This document shows positions 1 through 11,992 of a stretch of 64,000 nucleotides of DNA, one piece after another; positions within the stretch are counted from its first letter, which is position 1, and every line of letters begins with the position of its first letter. A program made the position numbers and the translations under genes. This DNA is from Echinostoma caproni (taxonomy: Eukaryota > Platyhelminthes > Trematoda > Plagiorchiida > Echinostomatidae), in the NCBI GenBank assembly GCA_900618425.1, contig UZAN01039465.1, positions 1 to 64,000 on the forward strand, in the 5' to 3' direction. The notes under the pieces are model-generated. The model saw only the letters and a program-made list of their open reading frames with translations, had not been told where the DNA came from and searched no databases.

Positions 1-165
1 CATATTCTCCTGTGCTCGTCAAAACATTACTTTACAACTTTACTTTCATGGACTAACTGTGATATTGTGAATCGTCATCCGAACCAAAGTGTAAACACCC
101 TATGGGATTTGTAAAAGCGAAGTCTTTGTAAGTTATATCCCATAATAAAAATTTGAATTTGAATG
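1..165 (+). mobile_element. 3' end of a CR1-type non-LTR retrotransposon
   Basis: This stretch resembles the 3' untranslated end of the CR1-A element at about 47430-47556. Shared landmarks, in order, are GTGAA followed by CG, a TATGGGA-type block, CTTGTAAGT and then TCCCATA directly before a short hexamer tail. Here the tail is about two copies of an ATTTGA-type unit (148-165); in CR1-A it is three copies of TTTAAC. The upstream part is outside the window. The non-coding status and strand are seen directly; assignment to a CR1-type family rests on the similarity to CR1-A. Confidence 0.62.
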
Positions 166-2007
166 TAACAATTGAAAGGTGAGTTCATTGTGCACTTAAC
201 AAGTCTTTAATATAGGAGCAAGCAACAGCAGAACGTTTGGCATTTATGGCTTCCTCGAACATTTTATGGTTCGGAATGTTGAATACACCCTTGTGCACAG
301 CTATGCATATTCGAAAATATCGAATGAATTCTAACAGGCGGTTCATCATTCTACTTCAGTTAGTGCTTGGGCTAAATGATGTTGAGAACCTAAAGAATTG
401 AGGATATATTGAGGTAGGGAAAACTGAAACCACGCCAAAAGCCTTTAGACTCATTCATCCTCAAAATCTGACATATGATCACAAGAATGATACCAACGGA
501 AAATAAATCGAAACGATATGTGATATGTCGTTTGTTGTAGCCTGAGGCTGGTGAGCCCCCAATCAAGAGTGATGTAAACGAGTGACTATGTAGCGGTCAT
601 ATCAGATTTATGGAAGACAGGAATAATCCGGTAGGTTGTAAGCATCTCCGGCAATTGGTCCGAATACAAGCAAGAAAGCGGCCACGCATTGACATAGCCT
701 GATGTGTTTATTGGATACCACGGTGAAACAGCCTACTGGCAACACCCGATTGCATTGCTCTAGACAGACTAGTCACGAAATGATTTTTTTCATGAAAGGG
801 TTCAGGTCTGTTGTCTCTTTAAGTGTTACAATAATTGAGATGCCAAAGCATTGACAGAGCAAGTTACCTAATGTCAACCCATTGTTGAGTTCGTTGACAG
901 CAGCTGTCTCACGAGCAGTCTGTGAGCTATAATAAGCGTTATTCGTCAGTCAACAACCACAATGCAGATCACAACTCCAGATATGTTTCTGATGGATTAG
1001 GGTTACGAAAACTTCAGGATGCTTAGCATGAATCCAGACTGTGCTGAAGCATGTTCATGGTGAAATAATTGCTACCTATGCAACTGACCAGTCCTCGTTT
1101 CCTAAACAGTTTTGTTTTTCACTACTGTACATACAAAAATTATGTGCTTAGAGAAGCGGTTTCAGGAAACGCACGTGCACAGTGATGCAATAGAAACAGT
1201 TGTGGTCTTCCAGAACCCAAATATGTTTATCCACAAAATAACTGCATTTATGAATTTGTTGGATGACGATGTGTAGCATAATACATTTATCCTATTCAGT
1301 CGTACATCGGCTACTATCACTATCACTGCAATCCAGTGCTTATTTGTAAACATTTACAAGTAATATTCCGTTGCTGGGTCTTAATTCTGAACAAACGGTG
1401 CGTGCGCTAAACTTTCAACGGATCGCTTACAATTTAATTTTATGTTTCTGGTAAAAGACAGGAAGTTTGAAATAAAAATCATCTGGGCACTTGTTCACGG
1501 TCATTTAGCATTGCTCGGGGCAACCCCAGGGAAATTGATATTTTATCACAATGGCCGCTTCATAACACCGACGATTTACTTTAGAGCGATTTAATCCCAA
1601 GCCGAATTTATTGATATTTGATCATCAAGTGGGATTGAGTAATGACTCACCTCAGTACTGCTTGTTGCTAGTTATTACTCCCTAGAAATCATCAGGAGTG
1701 CCTGCACATCTATTTCACTGGAATTTGAACCAGTGAAGGAGGAGGCTCTATTATGAAGATGAGTAAACCACGTGATTTATTTAAATAGGAACTTACCAGT
1801 TTGCCGTACGTCATTTTCATATGAGACGATACCTTTACTTCATTCACTGATACTACTGGGACTCCCGGATAGGGATTGACTCCATACTACAGGCCTCACT
1901 GTGAAAGAGAAAAATTTTCAAGTACAGTAAGCATGAATTTGTTTATATAGAGCAATGTGGAAATAATAAAATAAAAGATAAGGTCTGCAAACCTGAACAT
2001 TTTGAAA
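166..2007. other. Non-coding stretch, nothing recognised
   Basis: AT-rich sequence with only short chance reading frames. I see no motif, tandem array or similarity to the other repeats in the window. Confidence 0.55.
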
Positions 2008-2180
2008 GATAACCCGGTGGTAACAGCACCCAATTATCACCCCCGAAGATGTGCGTTCGAATCTCACCGCCACCGTCTGTCTTTCCCCATTATGTGTAAT
2101 ATATGGGAGCTCTTTCATTGGCCGCTTCCCTCTTCCTGAAAATTGTACCATTGCATATTCAATAAAAGGATGTAAAATGA
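2008..2180 (+). mobile_element. SINE-B copy 1 (tRNA-derived SINE)
   Basis: The 5' part is tRNA-like: CCCGGTGGTAAC resembles a Pol III A box and GTTCGAATCTC, about 30 bases later, a B box. The body then reads through a CATTATGTGTAATATATGG block and a CTTCCTGAAAATTGTACCAT block into AATAAAA. The same order of blocks recurs at 21471-21658 (plus) and 43900-44072 (minus), so this is a dispersed repeat and not a tRNA gene. Mobilisation by a LINE in trans is known for SINEs in general; the partner is not identified here. Confidence 0.7.
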
Positions 2181-2992
2181 AACTGAAATGAAATGACTTA
2201 TGGAGACCAAAATTCTTAGCGAAACTTAAAAGAAATTAACTAGGGAAAAGGGGTCATTTAGATGTGTCACTCTAAGTCACGTCAAGAGTGCACTTTATTC
2301 ACCCATTGTGGACCGAAAGTTCAAGGAAAAAATGTTATCACTTTTGCTAATAAAATGGACTTAAAAACATTATATTTTACGAATAGGTAACAATGAGGAG
2401 AAGCGAGAACGAGCAGCAAATGTAAAACATTACGGCATGACAATTTACACGAGACTGTTCGTTCGATGGTCCTTCCCTGGAAAGCAATAAACAAAAAAGA
2501 TAAGGTACAACCGAATTGTGAAAAGCTGTGGTGCAAGGGTATAAAGGTTTAAATTTATTGCGGATGACAGAGATGGTTGCGTATAATGAGTGTGATGAAT
2601 CAGACAAGATTGAGTCACACAGACGGTCACTTGATCAGTATGAAATCTTTAGACAATAGACTGGGAAAGATAAAGAGGGAGCAGGTGATCCAGTGCCATA
2701 AAACGTACGAGAAAATGAATTTAGAAATAATTTTCAATGGCATCCTCAGATTTCGAAGAGGTGAATTGTCGGAGGTCAGCTTGCTAACTTTAAGAAACGT
2801 TTATTTTCGTTGTGGGACAATTTGAAGTCAGCAGATAGAAAAAATTCAAGGTAATTGGAGTGTTGTAACCTTTCAATGTATAGGTTAAGGGATTAGGAAG
2901 TTAGGAACAGATTACCTGGAAAGTTTTGATGACCAATGCTTAATGGAAAACAAAACTGTAATTCGTTTGTTCACGTTTAAAAACGGTTAACA
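2181..2992. other. Non-coding stretch, nothing recognised
   Basis: Short overlapping frames on both strands (for example an 82-codon frame at 2577-2825) show no family motifs and look like chance. The stretch lies between a SINE and an RT fossil, but no continuation of either is visible. Confidence 0.45.
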
Positions 2993-3235
2993 TTATCGGA
3001 CCATTTGGAAATGGAATGATGGAAGGGGGTTGTTGTTGGATTCACCATCAACCACTATGTCATCAGCATATTTAAGTATGGAAACAGTGGAGGTAATTGG
3101 TAAGAATGCGATATCAAGGGAGAACAAAGGAGGATAAAATTGCTCCATGCAGTATTCCTTGGTGTACTTTAACTGTGGAAAACCTACTACTATATTGACA
3201 CGTGAATTGGTATCGATCAGTAAAACAGTCATGCA
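2993..3235 (-). pseudogene. Reverse transcriptase fossil (non-LTR type)
   Basis: The minus strand encodes a fragment with PPLFSLDIAFLP, then TVSILKYADDIVV. That is the layout of the RT region just before and including motif C: the catalytic YADD box, with a block resembling 'LSPLLFSLYIADLP' upstream. The catalytic Asp pair is intact, but the usual GVPQG block is degraded to readable remnants in another frame. No further RT motifs can be followed on either side, so it is an isolated fragment. Clade is uncertain; it does not closely resemble CR1-A or CR1-B here. A chance match cannot be fully excluded because the piece is short. Confidence 0.5.
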
Positions 3236-6200
3236 TTCAATTCAAATGGTGTGGTTGAAGATGCTGCTGTGACAGTCTCAATAGGGTGTTTCTATCAACA
3301 GAGTAAAACACATTTCTGTAGTCTTAAAAGCGAACATGAAAAATTTTGTTTTCGGTGTGTGGTGTACAAAACAGAATGTGCAAAAAGGAACCGTATCTAC
3401 AGTAAAGCGACGGTTACCTTAAGCAAACTGATTGGAATCACAAAAATCAATAGAAGAGAATAGATACCTGATAATAATTCACTTAAAAGTCTTGAGTAGT
3501 ACTAAAGATGAAGCAAAAGGCCGAAATTTACACTTTTATTTCTTATTTACTGGAGTAATTCAAACATCACACCGTTTCAGCTAGTCTACGTTCTGACAAA
3601 CATGTATTAAAGATGAATGGAACAAATTGTGCGAGGTGATTTGTACATGTTTTAGGACCTCTGGGTGCAACTCCTTAGAACCGAACGATTCATAACTGTT
3701 GATAGCATTCAAATCCTTTAAAACTTCCTTTGTTGGAACAGCCGCAAGGGAGAATGGATAGCGGGTGACGTTGTTTTGATCTAGTTCATGTTTGAATAAT
3801 ACTGTTCACTGCAGCAAACGATCTGTTGAGCCCATCGATTTACCATGAAACTGCAGTAGGTCGAGGCGAAGTAGCGCAAAGGAAGTCTCTCAAAAAGTAG
3901 GATTTGCAAATCAAAGGGACAACATTTAGAACACAAAACTGTAAATCTGTAAACTGTAAACTGTAATGGCATGATTTTGAGTTACTGAAAACAATTGTTT
4001 GCCTCAAATTGTTTTCTAAATGCGAGTATGGGCACATTTCGAAATTTGAAATGGACGACACTTGGGAAAGTACGCACTTGACTTATATTGAATAAGGAGC
4101 CTCAAGTGAATCTATTCTTTCGTGCCCTGCGGACTGGAACAGATTGTGTGCATGTTATGAAGGGTTCAGACTCTGTGATGTTGAGTAAATGAACGAAACC
4201 GAGAGAAAAAACAAAAGGAATAAATCAACTCAGTGTTCACGGAAATATGGTCGCCGCAACGAACAAAAGAATCATTTGTTAAGCAACTCCTGCTTTTGTT
4301 GATTACAATTAATACGATTAGTATTTCTGTTTTCTTAGCATATGTCAAATAGGTGAGTTCAGTATAGGTATTGTAAGAATAATAATGTAGTTTGTTTTTA
4401 TTGATGAAAAGGGTTTGGCTGTTATTAGGGCTCCTTTTTCAGGAACAGTACACGAAATACGGATTGTGGATAGGTTCTATCGGAATTCCAAGGTTTTCTT
4501 AAACTTAATCAACGAGTAGCGGAAAATAACAGACGTAACGTTTACTACTGATAAGGAATCCTCGACCATTATGAGATAGTCAATAGTCTATCCATTTGCA
4601 ATTTAAAACCACCTAATTTTAGTCAATTGCTACATTCAATTGCAACCAACGAATCTCAGACGATATACGTAATTCATTAAAACATTTTCTTCGCATGTCT
4701 TTACCTACCGGCTGGCTATTGAAGAACTCGGTAACAACCGGAACTGAAATGTTACTCAAATAAGTGTTTCAACATCGATCAGCACACTGACTCGGCCAAT
4801 TCAACCATTTCAATAGATTCCTTATGTATTTACATCAATCACCAACCCTTTTGAGGTGTTGCAGGAAGCAATGATGGAGGCATGTTTTGTACCTACCGTT
4901 TGTGAAAACCTCGATTTGAACAGTAGAACAAACACAATTTGACGTAGTCGTTGACTGCTTGACATTCGTCTTGAATTGTTGATAAAAGTTTCTTCGCATT
5001 TATTTTTGGTACTTTGACCCACTCAACGCGTTTGTTATCTTTTCCTTTCTCGTTTAAGCATTTGCCCTTGAGTTTGTGTGTGCCATCCGTTAAATCAAAA
5101 GTTCTTGATTGAGTTTGCGAAAATCGAATGTGAGATGGTCATGACCAAGAGCAAATTGAGCTTAGAGCTAAAAGCGATTGAAGAACCTGCATCAATCGAT
5201 TTGCAGTGCTTTAACTTTCATCAATTACTCTGTCGTTAAAAGTGAAACGAATGAAAAGCGCTTGAGTTGAAACGGTTAGACTTATCAATAGGGTTATTTA
5301 TTTCTCATGATACAATGGACGGAATTGATAGACGTTTCCAGGTGGTTCCGTTTGAGTAACTTTCACTTATGCTTTAAATTCCTACGTCAAATGCCCAAAC
5401 TCTTGGACCCTAGAGTTTATCTAATATAGTGATATCAATCACTGTTAAACTAAAATAGTGAGAAGTAGATGAATAGATTACGAAAAAGCTTTAGTTTCTA
5501 GTAAACTGTGGATTATGTATCAACCTACAATAAGGTGTTGTATAATCCAACAAAATGTTTTTACGGGAATTTACGTGCACTTTCGTGTCATATTGCATGC
5601 GCTTTCTGTTGCATCTGGGTTTTGNAAGTATTATAGAGATGACAGTAGTACAATATAAGAAATGAACTTTAGACGCCGATCTTATTTAAACTGACCAGTC
5701 GATCCATAATCCTACCGTTCTACTGCTATTTTCCTACAGCACCAATTCCTGCGCATTCTAGCGCAGCTTTTATTCAACGTACAACATGAGGAACGCCCGG
5801 CAAAATAGGTCCAGATGATAGAACTCCACTATGTTGGAATATATTTCCTAGAAAAAAACATTTGCATCAAATTGAGTGACTATTTACAATTTCCTATTGA
5901 AGACCCAATTAAGGTAATTTGAAGCTGACGGGGTACATAACTGCAATCTTCCTAATGGCAGTTGTATACGGATTACTTTATCATGAAAAGTGAAACTAGA
6001 TTGTGAAGTGAATATACAATATCGATCGCCTGTTTCCAATGTCCGCGGATTACACGATCTCATTTCAGGAAGTGCACCGCACATGCTTGGGTCACTTGCT
6101 TTGTCTACGTCCTTGTTGGAGTCGCCATGCTCTTATACGTGCGCACACACACGTACAATGCAACGAAGAAAAGAAGTTGCCGACATTTCACATAACCAAC

Positions 6201-7559
6201 AAGAGATTGATGTGCGAGCACGGCTGAAGGGGTTTTATTCGTTCGTACTGTTGGCACTCCATGTATATATGGAGACGTTTCAAAGTGAACGAAGAGACCA
6301 CGAACTTGCCGATGATCAGGACCATCGACAGGTGGTAATTGTTGTACGGTTTGGAGGTACGTAGGTTGACAGGTCAACAGATTTGAGCCAGCTTTGTGTC
6401 TACGAAAACCATTGAAAAAGCTGCTTATGGAAGATGTCTATCGACCGGAGTATTTTATTCTCATAAGAAGTCTTTAACCAAACCCCGTGCACATCTGGCG
6501 TGCAAGAAAGAAAAAAGGACTGCAATGTTGGTCTGCATTGCATTATAAGGGTACACTTTAGTTTTAATAGTATCGAGGTTCCCCTCTCATCGGTAAAGCA
6601 GCCTTCTGCGAGGCATTAACAAAAAAATATATTTTTAATTTATCCACAAGGAGACTTATTGCAATGAAAAGCAATTTATCCCACGTAAGAAAAAAACAAT
6701 AGTGACATCGGAGTGCATTGCGTATGTTGCACACTCGCAAAATGTAAGCAGTCGTGTCAAGTCACAGCGAGGACGGGATAGCTATTCGTTGTTTTTTTCC
6801 ATTCTCACAATGGGGAGAGAGAGAACTTCTGAAGATGTGGAATCCATAAATCAAAATAATAAGCATAGCACTTCATATTCGTCACATTGTCTCAGTCTAA
6901 GAATTAACATTCCAAATAAATATTTCATCCGTAATGCGATCACTACAGAACATATAATGAATAACTTTGATTCACAATTTTTTTCATACAGAATAATAAA
7001 AAGCTTTTGTTGTGTAAAGAAAAGCTTTCAAAGCAAATGTTTGTGCTAAGTTATTTGTTTGGGAACAAAAGTATTGACTCTGAAATACAAAAGACCTAAA
7101 ATCCTGAGTAAATTATTGCAGATACCATTTCTTCTTGATTTTCCCGGCTGTCATCCTATATGTATGACATGTTATTTCGTTGAAAAGTAACTCCTATTTG
7201 GCATCAAATAAATATTGCTCCAAAATTTCAGATGGTGAAGGTCGCATTTGCTTTTATCTCTTGCGGCATCCTCAAATCACGATATTACAATTTTACCAAG
7301 AAATCATAGGCGATTCAACATTGCCTTAGGAAAATAACGATGGTCAAACAAAGTGAGTTGTATCAAGTGCTTGCCTATTCCGCAGGATTCACAACCAAAT
7401 TAAACAAGCATTAGGACCACTCAGGTCAGGATTGAACATCAACTCTTTCGATTTGTATTTCGCTGCATTATATTTTTAATTGAACACGCAATCAATTACA
7501 TGGAACTGGCAAATGCGCCAAAAACACTTGAACAGAAAAAACTGTAGAAAGTGTTCATA
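3236..7559. other. Non-coding stretch, nothing recognised
   Basis: About 4.3 kb of AT-rich sequence with a single ambiguous base at 5625. The largest frame (5990-6364, plus, 124 codons) has no recognisable domain and is overlapped by an unrelated minus-strand frame. No repeat family used elsewhere in this window is evident. Confidence 0.5.
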
Positions 7560-8110
7560 GGTTGTGTGGGCATGTTACCTCTCGGTTGACCTGACCGAGA
7601 AAGGGGGCGACCTCGAGGTCTCCACCCGAAACGTTTGTCTAGAAAGCCAAACGTGCAAGCCAAAACAGGATGGAGCTTAGAGTCCGTAGTACATTGACGG
7701 CCGGTGACCAGTTCATTGGATCATAATTGGATGGGGTCAAACGTCTAGGGTACCTAATGCCCAATAGGGCTAGTGACCAATGCCACAACCAGGAAGCTGT
7801 GTGCGGTACGCACTTCTCTTGTTGGTTGGTTTGAAACCAGGATTTTTACCCAACCCCCCTAAGTGAACTGCCAATGGTTCACCAACCCGGTTATTGCCTC
7901 GGATGTCGGCTTTTCGTTCTCTCACTTTGATGGGAAAGCACATCGGCCACGAAAAGGCAGTGAGTAGGGCTTCCTCAACACAGGTTATTTGAGACGCTTG
8001 ACCATAAAGGGGCATTTCCCGAGGTGTATAGGAATGGTGACCAGTCACAACCCCAGATACCCACTCCGACCGTACTGAGGCTTACGGAGCCCTATGCAGT
8101 ATTAAGATAC
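7560..8110. repeat. GC-rich island, repeat-like, unidentified
   Basis: A block of clearly higher GC content with abrupt edges in AT-rich surroundings. It contains C- and G-runs, several CCGG- and ACC-rich motifs and short direct repeats of GTGACCA (about 7706, 7771 and 8037). A 92-codon minus-strand frame (7770-8048) spans its middle but matches nothing I recognise. The sharp compositional shift suggests a piece of a mobile element (for example an untranslated leader) or the remains of a transferred segment. I cannot assign a family. Confidence 0.4.
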
Positions 8111-8299
8111 CAGATATTACTGATAGTTATTTTTCACAATAATAGATCAAAACGCAGATTTCTGACCTAGCTGTTTCAGTATTCAAATACTTAGTAGGTT
8201 TTCTTCATCGGTATTCGGGTACCTCAGCGACTGACCGAAAAAATGGAAATTACGTCTGTCGTGGTAACGGTAATGATAATTCTAGTAGGGGCTAGTCCG

Positions 8300-8525
8300 T
8301 CGATGTATTTGGTAAGGTGCGGTCCTTATGGTATCTTCGTCGCTTTTAAGCAACAACAACGGACATTTTTGTCCAGAGAAAAGGACACCTGTTTTATCCT
8401 CGTTGAAACACATCGGAAGTCTAAGCTTTGGTTGTCTTTGCGGGGACTGAACCATAAACACTCGGGTTGGGACTTGAATCTCTTACACGTGGGATACACG
8501 ATCGCTGGCTACCTTTTTGAGCGTA
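8300..8525 (-). mobile_element. Old SINE-A copy (tRNA-derived)
   Basis: Read on the minus strand, this contains GTGTAAGAGATTCAAGTCCC, then TTTATGGTTCAGTCCCC (B-box-like), then AGGATAAAACAGGTGTCC. These correspond in order to GTGTAAGGGTTTGAAGTCCC, TTTGTGGTTCGAGTCC and AGGACGAAACAGCTGTCC in the good SINE-A copy at 33279-33580. The A box is eroded and the 3' half is not followed with confidence. It is probably an older insertion of the same family. Confidence 0.5.
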
Positions 8526-11500
8526 GGCTGTAAAAATCAAATGAGAAAAGAGTACACAGAACTCAGTATTTTGTAATACGCACAGATGAAAAGACAAACA
8601 GTCTACTCATGTCTTACTTCCATCTGATGAAGAAGAATTTTATAACGCGATAATTCCTTACTCTTCTGTAATCTAAACATGGTTCTAAACACGGCCTGGT
8701 TTTATTGATAAATATTCCCGGGAGGAAAAGATCCAACAGACAAATGACTCGAGCAAATCTTTGAGGATTAATGCAACAAGTTATGAATCAGGCAGTTGTA
8801 TATGGTTTTATGAGAAAAGTAGTCAACTGTTCAATGAATGTCATAGAGCAGATATGGAATAATCGGAATTGTTTTTGCACCAAATCATGAAGCCTGGAAG
8901 ATGTCTGTCTGTTACCTTCAGACTGCTTAGATTTTCTGTCTCATTCTAAAGGCAATTAAGTATATTTGGATGAAAATGTATGCTCAAATGCTTCTTGGAG
9001 ACAATGAACTGTAGTGCAGTGCAATGCACGAGGCTACTGAAATCATGAACATCCTGACAAGAGGAGTTAGGTGCCAAACCCTCTGAAAACGGTTTCATAA
9101 AGCTCATTCTGGGGAAGGTAGCAAATCCCAACTCTTTTATTTATTGCGTTGGAAGTAGGACCTACGTCTTTCCTTTGAAGTTTCCCTAAAATCAGAGTAT
9201 TGCAAGCAATCGCAAACAGAAAGCACATTATCCATTTCGTGAAAATGAAGAGGAAATGAACCAAACTGAATAACTCAAGGGGGCATCGTTTGAGAAATAC
9301 AGTGATATCTTTCCCAAGTTAAATTCCTAATAAACACCAATGAAGAAATATTTTCGCTGTGAGCAGTTGGTTCAGAATAAGACCATTAAACTACGATTCG
9401 GCGAGATGCGAAACATTTTAACCATTGTATAGTTGATACCTAGTGTCATTAATGAACATCCATTGATTTTACGGATTATCAGAACTAATAGATTTTCACT
9501 AGAAAGTGTATCTTTGCAATCAATCACACTGATTGCCTTTAAAATCCAGCTATAATCTGCCATTTAACTCAAATCACCAACCACAACATTTCAATTTGAG
9601 CTAATCTTCACTAATTACTTTGCCTATCAGTTAACAGTTTGGATCTCCCAAAGAAAAAAATAGTATTAATTTTGATCAGAATGTATACGCTGCGGTCTTG
9701 ATTCCCAAGTAAGTGGCTACTAGAGGATTACCACGACTGGGTGTTGCAAGCAGTGACCTTGAAGTGAAACTAAACTCCTAAGTTGAACGTGCGATGAATA
9801 GGATGAGATGATCTGGACACAGAAACGTAGTGTGGTGTTCAATTGATGTAAGCTTCGTAGCATAGTCCATCAAAACAGATCGCAATGTTACAAACGTACC
9901 CACAGGAGGTGGCTAAATTTACTCAGTTCCCCTTGTTAATCAATGCGTAATGGTGTGAAATAAAAAATGCTAAGGGCAATTAAAAGGAATCCCAGTACAA
10001 GTGCAAGNCTAGCAATAGCCGAAGCGTTCGGGATAAGAAAGTTGGCCCCTGATCTCTGCGCCCAAAAGCGTTTGGTTCAGCCACTCCAACCTCCATGGCT
10101 CGTGATCGATCGGTCCTGAGTGTGTCCGCCTTCCGGTTACCCTGATGCCGTAACTTAGTTAAACCAATCAAATGACAAATGCCAGTTGACTATGACAAAT
10201 TCTTACTCATGATTGGTGGTGTGTCCAACTGTGTGATGTGTTTTGTAATGTTACCTATGTAATTTGTAGACGGTGGAGAAGGAATTACTGACAAACAATT
10301 GTTTCGCCAGACTGTGTTTGTTCTGAATCCCAGTACGTATGAGTGCCGAACTAAAGTGACTCACCCAACCTGTGATTTNGTGATTTGCTCCATGCAGAAC
10401 TTCCTTAGTTTGATAACTCATCTACCGTCAGTTCGACCGGTATAGATATTGCTATAAAAGCAGATAGATCAGTTAAAGCCCTAATGAAGCCTTGTTCAGA
10501 AGCCAACAATTAAAGAAATGTTAGTCATATACCAATGTTTGTTTCACAGTTGATGTTGCAAGCTTCGACTGGGTGCGGCTTTCTTCTCCTGGGTATTCAT
10601 CATTCGATCGTTGTATATAGAAAAAATGAAAGTGGAACGATCTCTGTAGCGCTGATTTGTTTCTAATGCGAACAAGTTATTCGTGGCAATGGATTTAAAA
10701 CGAATAAGAATTTATTAGACTCTGATGAAGTTAGAGTTCACGGCAGAAGCAGTTTTCTCCCGGGTCACACGACACCCCCTAACTAGTTAAACAGTCAAGT
10801 TGACGATAAATCGCGCTACAATAAACTCGATGAATACTTGTATTGCTAATGGTTCTCCACCATAAACAAAACAGTATTGCAGTGTTTGTCGGTGACCAAA
10901 TGTGATGAAGACAATTTTTTTTAAGGTATATTGCTGAAATGTACGAAAAGATAGGTGAATCAAAATAAAAACAAATCAGTTTCATAAACTGAACACGAGA
11001 GCAGTTTACTGAAGTATGATGTTTTTCGAATCTTTCGGAAATTATGTGAACCGATGTGTTCCATAATCCTCGAACATTTCCCAAACTTATTTCTCTTACA
11101 GTACCTTGAAAACCAATCGAACGTTCTTCGTTCTGTAAGTGTCAGTCATTCTGGAACGTAAAATCTTGCTGATTGGCAAAATAAGCTGTTCTTACCCAGC
11201 GAAAGAAAGATTTGTTTCCTCAAAGCAACATTTTCTATCCCATCATTATTGAGCTTGGATTAAATTCCACTTTGATGCTCAGATTAGATGTCATTTCATT
11301 TCTTCCCTTCAGGAAGACAGAAGGGAAGTCAAGTAAAACTCTTTATGATACACTCGAATAAGAAAGAACATTTTTTTGGTTCATTACGTTGTCGCGTCAC
11401 TGCTGGTGGAATGTGTGCCATTTTTGTTCACCTTTTTTCTTCACTTGTGGAAATTTTCCTTAGGAACAACAAGAAACCAGCATGCTTGAATTTACACCTG

Positions 11501-11905
11501 TTTCCCGAAAAGAAACAAAGCCATATAGCGACAACATTTTAAATTTTAGTCTGGCTCATTCACGTTCATGTTCACGGTGTAGAGCTATACCGATGGGGAT
11601 TAATAAAATTTGAGGCAGATAATAACATTTTTTGAGAACAGAGTCAGGTACAAAAGAGAATGAACGTGATGGTGTTAAAATATTATCTGATTACTGGTCA
11701 TATCGTGTAGTGTCTGTCAATAATCACAGCTGTCACAATTTGCCTTTAAGCGAAAGGTTTTAAATTTAATGTGACTAACAATCATTTTTTACTTGCAAGT
11801 ATGAAGGATTTCTTTAATTATTCATTTAGTTGTTATATAAAGATACCGTAAACTTTCAGTAGCTGTGCCGCGGTCGTACAAAGTGAAATTAGGTAACTTC
11901 AGAAA
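8526..11905. other. Non-coding stretch with a small GC-richer patch
   Basis: Mostly featureless AT-rich sequence with ambiguous bases at 10008 and 10379. A GC-richer patch at about 10020-10145 (ATCGATCGG, GGTTACCCTG) stands out but has no partner in this window. No coding signal. Confidence 0.45.
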
Positions 11906-11992
11906 CCAAGGAGATGGCTGGTGGTGGAGTTATTCAAATTCAGGTCGTTATTTTGATGACCTCATCCATTTGACCACCGGTGGATAGAAAAC
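11906..11992 (-). mobile_element. Short SINE-B copy
   Basis: The minus strand reads CCACCGGTGGTCAAA, then GTCATCAAAATAACGACCTG, then ATTTGAATAACTCCACCACC. This parallels GTAACGTCATCAAATTATCACC and ATTCGAATCTCACCACCACC in the SINE-B copy at 21471-21658. Only the tRNA-like head is clear; the tail is not recognised, so the copy is truncated or very old. Confidence 0.48.

Noticed and set aside
5990..6364. 124-codon plus-strand frame
   Set aside because: No recognisable motif, and an unrelated frame overlaps it on the other strand; treated as chance.
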